From Paracoccaceae bacterium (GTDB taxonomy: Bacteria; Pseudomonadota; Alphaproteobacteria; Rhodobacterales; Rhodobacteraceae): a stretch of 64,000 nucleotides of DNA. Shown in pieces: positions 59,443 to 64,000 of the stretch. The DNA is taken from positions 33,815-97,814 of the forward strand of contig JAHRVG010000041.1 of NCBI GenBank assembly GCA_019090795.1. Reading direction: 5' to 3'. Positions within the stretch are counted from its first letter, which is position 1. Each line of letters starts with the position of its first letter. The notes beneath the pieces are model-generated. The model saw only the letters and a list, made by a program, of their open reading frames with translations. It had not been told where the DNA came from and ran no database searches. Position numbers and translations under genes: made by a program.

Positions 59443-60071
59443 TGGTTGGACGTATCATTGAAACCGATGCTTGCGTAGCAGAAGGCGCGGCCTATCTGGC
59501 GAGATTAAAGCCAGAATTCGCGACCGCGCTGGAACTTACCGGGCCGCTCCCTTTGCGGCGAAAACCGGATGGGTTTGAACCGCTGCTGAACGCCATTTGT
59601 GGGCAACAGATTTCTGTAGCCGCGGCCAATGCAATCTGGGCGCGGTTGGAAAAAGCGGGGCTGACCAACGCGCAGGCAATCCGCAAGGCAAGTGATGACG
59701 AGATCAAAGCCTGTGGCATGTCACGGCCCAAAACCCGTTATACCCGCGCTCTGGCAGCGCACGATATCGACTTTGTCGCGCTACGCAGCCTGCCGAACGA
59801 TCAAGTTGTTGCCAGATTGACGGAAGTTGTTGGCATTGGCCGCTGGACCGCCGAAATTTACGCGATGTTTTCGCTGGGCCGTGCGGATGTCTTTGCGCCC
59901 GGTGATTTGGCGTTGCAAGAAGCGGCGAAAACACTGTTTGAGTTACCGGAACGCCCCACTGAAAAGGCCTTTTCGAAACTGGCGCAAGACTGGACCCCTT
60001 GGCGCGGTGTTGCGGCGCGCTTGCTCTGGGCTTATTACCGCGTCATCAAACAACGCGAGGGAATCACATGA
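59442..60071 (+). CDS. DNA-3-methyladenine glycosylase (AlkA/HhH-GPD family)
   Basis: FEPLLNAICGQQISVAAANAIWARLE, LTEVVGIGRWTAEIYAMFSLGRADVFAPGDLALQ. Confidence 0.93.
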   Translation: MVGRIIETDACVAEGAAYLARLKPEFATALELTGPLPLRRKPDGFEPLLNAICGQQISVAAANAIWARLEKAGLTNAQAIRKASDDEIKACGMSRPKTRYTRALAAHDIDFVALRSLPNDQVVARLTEVVGIGRWTAEIYAMFSLGRADVFAPGDLALQEAAKTLFELPERPTEKAFSKLAQDWTPWRGVAARLLWAYYRVIKQREGIT

Positions 60072-60727
60072 GCACGTTAGAAGCACACCGCCGTGGTGCC
60101 AGATCCGGCACCGTCAAATCTCTGGTTATTTTTGTGCATGGCTATGGGGCGGATGGCAACGACTTGATTTCGCTTTCTGATCCGCTGGGCGAACATTTGC
60201 CGGACACGGTATTCTATTCCCCCGATGCGCCCAATCCTTGCAAAATGAGCCCGATGGGGCGCGAGTGGTTTCCTATTCCCTGGATTGACGGTTCCAGCGA
60301 AGAAGTGGCAAAGGCTGGCATGGAAACGGCCGTGCATATGCTCAACGACTTTGTTGATGACACCATGAAAGCCGAGGGCGTGACCCCGGCGCAGACTTTT
60401 TTGGTCGGGTTTTCACAAGGCACAATGATGAGCCTGCATATCGCGCCGCGCCGCGCTGAACCGATTGCCGGTGTGGTCGGCTTTTCGGGGCGGTTGCTGG
60501 AACCAGATACGCTCAAATCCGAAGTGGTTAGCCGCCCACCGGTTTTGCTGGTGCACGGCGATGCGGATGAAATGGTCCCTGTGGCCTCATTACCCGAGGC
60601 CGCAAATGCGCTGACATTGGCTGAATTCGAGGTCTATACCCATATTTCCAAAGGTACGGGCCACGGAATTGCGCCCGATGGGTTGGGCGTTGCTTTGCAA
60701 TTTATAATTAACAATCTGCCGAAATAA
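60068..60727 (+). CDS. alpha/beta hydrolase (phospholipase/carboxylesterase family)
   Basis: VIFVHGYGADGNDLISL, FLVGFSQGTMMSLH, VLLVHGDADEMVPV. Confidence 0.93.
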   Translation: MSTLEAHRRGARSGTVKSLVIFVHGYGADGNDLISLSDPLGEHLPDTVFYSPDAPNPCKMSPMGREWFPIPWIDGSSEEVAKAGMETAVHMLNDFVDDTMKAEGVTPAQTFLVGFSQGTMMSLHIAPRRAEPIAGVVGFSGRLLEPDTLKSEVVSRPPVLLVHGDADEMVPVASLPEAANALTLAEFEVYTHISKGTGHGIAPDGLGVALQFIINNLPK

Positions 60728-60811
60728 GATCCTCAAGATGCAGGATTTTTAAACCTGATAAGACCCTGTTTCGCGTTATTAGAGACAAGGTGCTTGATGT
60801 AAGAAAGTCAA

Positions 60812-61795
60812 TTGCCAATGCGTTTTGTTCTGGTCCTGCTGCTTAGCCTTGGCTTTTTTACTAATGCGGACGCGCGGTGTCGGGGCAAAGACCTGATGCT
60901 TCGCACCTCGGCCGAATTTCAGGCGGCGGTTGCTAAGGCGGCGCTAAAGCATCCTTTTGCGGAAGGGATTTATTGGGAAATCTCGCGTAAGGGTAAAATT
61001 TCCTGGATCATCGGAACCATGCATATCGTGGACAAGCGGGTCAGTCGGGTGCCAAAGTTTTTCAAGGCCAAGATACGCCAGGCACGTATGGTGTATTTAG
61101 AGACAACAGACAAGCAGGATCAGGAGGTGGCGGACAAGATCGAAGCGCGCGCGCCAGAAGTTGAGATTTCGAAAGACAAGCGTGACTGGGCATTGTTTAC
61201 CCCATCCGAGAAAAAGATCCTGACAGCCGAAGCCCGCCGCAAGGGCTTTCCGAAACGCTATTTGCCCTATCTGAAATTGGATTCGATCTGGAATCTTATT
61301 AGCGGGTTGAAATGCGATTCCTCGGGCCGGGATTTTCTGGATGTGAATATAGAGCGCGCCGCCAACAAGGCCCGCGTTCCGGTTCAGGGGCTTGATGACG
61401 TAGACAAGATTGTCACCCTGTTTCTGCGAGATACAACAAATGAAAAGACACTGTTACAAATGATTAAACTTGAATTACCGCGGCTGGGGCTGCGTCGGCA
61501 CAAGGTGGAAACATCGGTACAGTTTTACCGCCGTGGCGAGACAATGAAATACTGGGAATACGAAAAAGCGATGGCCCGAAGCTATATGCCAAAGCGACTG
61601 GCGGCAAAAGTGGCGCGAGAATTTTCCGATCACCTGATCAATACGCGCAACAAGCTCTGGATGACCGAGCTGGTGCCAGCCTTGAAAAAAGGCAATGTGG
61701 TGGTGGGGTTTGGCTCGGCACATCTCGGCGGGCGGGGTGGTGTTCTGAACTTGCTGAAAACCCGTGGGTTTCAAGTGAAACGTTTGGTTTTCTGA
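60812..61795 (+). CDS. TraB/GumN family protein
   Basis: YWEISRKGKISWIIGTMHIVDKRV, KGNVVVGFGSAHLGGRGGVLNLLKTRGF. Confidence 0.88.
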   Translation: MPMRFVLVLLLSLGFFTNADARCRGKDLMLRTSAEFQAAVAKAALKHPFAEGIYWEISRKGKISWIIGTMHIVDKRVSRVPKFFKAKIRQARMVYLETTDKQDQEVADKIEARAPEVEISKDKRDWALFTPSEKKILTAEARRKGFPKRYLPYLKLDSIWNLISGLKCDSSGRDFLDVNIERAANKARVPVQGLDDVDKIVTLFLRDTTNEKTLLQMIKLELPRLGLRRHKVETSVQFYRRGETMKYWEYEKAMARSYMPKRLAAKVAREFSDHLINTRNKLWMTELVPALKKGNVVVGFGSAHLGGRGGVLNLLKTRGFQVKRLVF

Positions 61796-62057
61796 TACCT
61801 TGCCAGCGCAGGTAAAATACCCCACGGGATGTTGCGCAAGCATTGGGGCAAGTCATCAAAACACTCGCGTGTTGCCTAATTCACCACGGACGGTTCGAGT
61901 TTATGGTTTTAGAGGACGTAAAATATTGCCTGTTTGCGGCTAATTGCGCGCCATATCCGTTTGTCTTGGGGAAAGCTGAAAAAAACATAGAGGTTTGCCG
62001 CCGTTTATGACAAGAATGCTTCACATAATAATGTCAGCGAGCTTTGGGGGCCGAGTA

Positions 62058-64000
62058 ATGGCAAAAAGAATTGTTTCGGGCGCGTTGGGCGTCGCGGCGC
62101 TTGCGGCGATTTGCGGATCTGCCAATGCGCAATCCGCCCCGACTCTGAACCTCTATGGCGGCGCTGGCCTGATTGATATGCCCTCAGCCGAGAGCCATGC
62201 GGATGCACAGATTAGCGGTACGTTTGCCCATTCCAAGACCGGCAGCAGAGTTTCCCTTAGTTTTCAACTGACAAACCGGCTTTCCGCCTCTTTTCGCTAT
62301 GCCGATCTGAGTGGCTGGAACATTGGCGGCAATACGGAGGATCGCAGCTTTGATCTGCAATTTCGCCTTCTGGATGAGGGCGAATACCTGCCCGCTGTTG
62401 CCGTCGGCTTGCGGGATTTTACTGGCAATGGCGCCTTTGGAGGGGAATATCTTGTTGCCACTAAGAATCTGTCGCCCAGCCTGAAGGTTTCCGCTGGTTT
62501 GGGGTGGGGACGGCTGAGTGATTCCTCGACTGTGCGGGTTGGGGCCAATCCCCAAGGCGGCGTGCCGACGGCAAAACAATGGTTCAACGGATCAGTGGGC
62601 GTTTTTGGGGGGCTGGAATGGAAGGCGCCCTACAAGGGACTGACCTTCAAAGCGGAATATTCCTCGGACGAATATACCCGCGAGGTCGCCGCCGGGGCGA
62701 CGACCCATAAATCCCCATTCAATTTTGGGGTGGAATATAAAACCAAACGCGGATTGAGCTATGGCTTGTATTACCTGAATGGTTCCGAAGTCGCGTTGCG
62801 CCTCTCGGCCACTCTAAACCCCAAACGCCCGCCTTTTGGTGGCTCAATGGAACGCGCGCCCCTGCCGGTTATTGCGCGTCCGGTCAATTATTCAACCTCC
62901 ACAGATTGGGTGAATACAGCGGGTTTTAACAAGAAAAGCCGTCAGCAATTTGCGCAACTCTTGAAAGATCAAGGATTGGCAGTCGAGGCTTTGGCCCTGA
63001 GCGGAACCCGCGCCGAACTGCGTTTGCGCAACAAAACCTATAACGCCAGTGCGCAGGCAATCGGGCGTGCGGCGCGGGCGATGTCGGTTGTGCTGCCCCA
63101 TTCGGTGGAAACTTTTGTTGTGACGCCCGTAGTTGGTGGCCTTCCGGCAGCCTCTGTGGTGCTGCGTCGTTCGGATATTGAGGCATTGGAACATAACGCT
63201 AGTGGCACGGAAATGATGCTGGCGAGCGCCACTTTCGCCGATGCTGCACCATTGCCAGCGGATGCAGAGTACACAGAGGGGCTTTATCCCAAACTGCGCT
63301 GGTCGATTGCACCCTATGTGTCACTGTCGGTGTTTGATGGTTCCGGCCCGATAAGTGCGAGTGCCGGTTTGCGCGCCTCTGCCGATTATTATGTCGCGCC
63401 CGGCCTGTCGTTTTCCGGCGCGATTACCCAACGGGTTTTTGGCAACCAAAGCAGCGCCACGCCGCCGCCATCAGGTGTGCCACCTCTGGCGCGGGTGCGC
63501 TCGGATCAGGCGCTTTATCGACAACAAGGTAAAACCGCGCTGGAGCGTATGACGGTGGATTACCTGTTCAAACCCGCCCCCAGCCTGTTTGGCCGCGTTT
63601 CGGTTGGGTATCTTGAATACATGTATGGGGGTGTTTCTGGCGAATTGCTGTGGAAGCCAGCCGACAGCCGTTGGGGTTTGGGGGCCGAAGTCAACTACGT
63701 TAAACAACGCGATTTTGATCAGAAACTGGGGTTCCAGAATTACAGCGTGGCCACCGGCCATGTGTCTGCTTATTGGCAAGTTAATGATGATCTGTCGGCG
63801 CAACTTGATGTGGGGCGCTATCTGGCCGGGGATTGGGGGGCAACCCTTTCTGTGGACCGGATTTTTGCCAACGGCTGGAAAATCGGCGCCTATGCCACGC
63901 TGACGGATGCGCGCTATGCCAGTTACGGCGATGGCAGCTTTACCAAAGGTTTGCGATTGTCTGTGCCGCTGTCTTGGGGGATTGGCACGCCAAACCGCAA
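62058..64000 (+). CDS. YjbH-like outer-membrane/exopolysaccharide protein, truncated by window end
   Basis: frame open from ATG 62007/62058 to the end; signal peptide then APTLNLYGGAGLIDMPSAESHADAQISGTFAHSKTGSRVSLSFQLTNRLSASFRYADL; not in the supplied ORF track because it has no stop in the window. Confidence 0.85.
   Translation, partial: MAKRIVSGALGVAALAAICGSANAQSAPTLNLYGGAGLIDMPSAESHADAQISGTFAHSKTGSRVSLSFQLTNRLSASFRYADLSGWNIGGNTEDRSFDLQFRLLDEGEYLPAVAVGLRDFTGNGAFGGEYLVATKNLSPSLKVSAGLGWGRLSDSSTVRVGANPQGGVPTAKQWFNGSVGVFGGLEWKAPYKGLTFKAEYSSDEYTREVAAGATTHKSPFNFGVEYKTKRGLSYGLYYLNGSEVALRLSATLNPKRPPFGGSMERAPLPVIARPVNYSTSTDWVNTAGFNKKSRQQFAQLLKDQGLAVEALALSGTRAELRLRNKTYNASAQAIGRAARAMSVVLPHSVETFVVTPVVGGLPAASVVLRRSDIEALEHNASGTEMMLASATFADAAPLPADAEYTEGLYPKLRWSIAPYVSLSVFDGSGPISASAGLRASADYYVAPGLSFSGAITQRVFGNQSSATPPPSGVPPLARVRSDQALYRQQGKTALERMTVDYLFKPAPSLFGRVSVGYLEYMYGGVSGELLWKPADSRWGLGAEVNYVKQRDFDQKLGFQNYSVATGHVSAYWQVNDDLSAQLDVGRYLAGDWGATLSVDRIFANGWKIGAYATLTDARYASYGDGSFTKGLRLSVPLSWGIGTPNR

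Overview
The window is a gene-dense chromosomal segment that looks alphaproteobacterial, most likely Rhodobacterales/roseobacter. This is inferred from operon order and protein families; no database search was run. Most of it is core genome: argC, serS, yajC-secD-secF, sodB, purB, miaA, the pyrH-frr-uppS-cdsA-dxr-rseP-bamA-skp-fabZ-lpxA-lpxI-lpxB block, glnE, tpiA, an IscA/ErpA-type gene and a cobalamin segment (cobB-cobA / cbiD-cobK). Accessory parts include two RTX Ca-binding protein genes, an RND efflux pair, a YeeE/YedE + periplasmic DsrE-like pair, a cytochrome c'-like/TetR pair opposite an ABC exporter, a LysR-type-HTH protein paired with an uncharacterised protein, and a YjbH-like gene cut by the window end. 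I found no rRNA, tRNA, CRISPR array, transposase or prophage. I found no clear-cut new system. The best leads are: (1) two FNR-type boxes, one before each gene of the YeeE/DsrE-like pair; (2) a 13-bp-arm inverted repeat between cyt c'-tetR and the ABC exporter; (3) the atypical LysR-HTH + unknown protein operon; (4) a G10 tract just before the C-terminal end of the second RTX gene, which itself splits the cobalamin genes; (5) two exact TTAA-N7-TTAA (CtrA-like) sites in intergenic regions.
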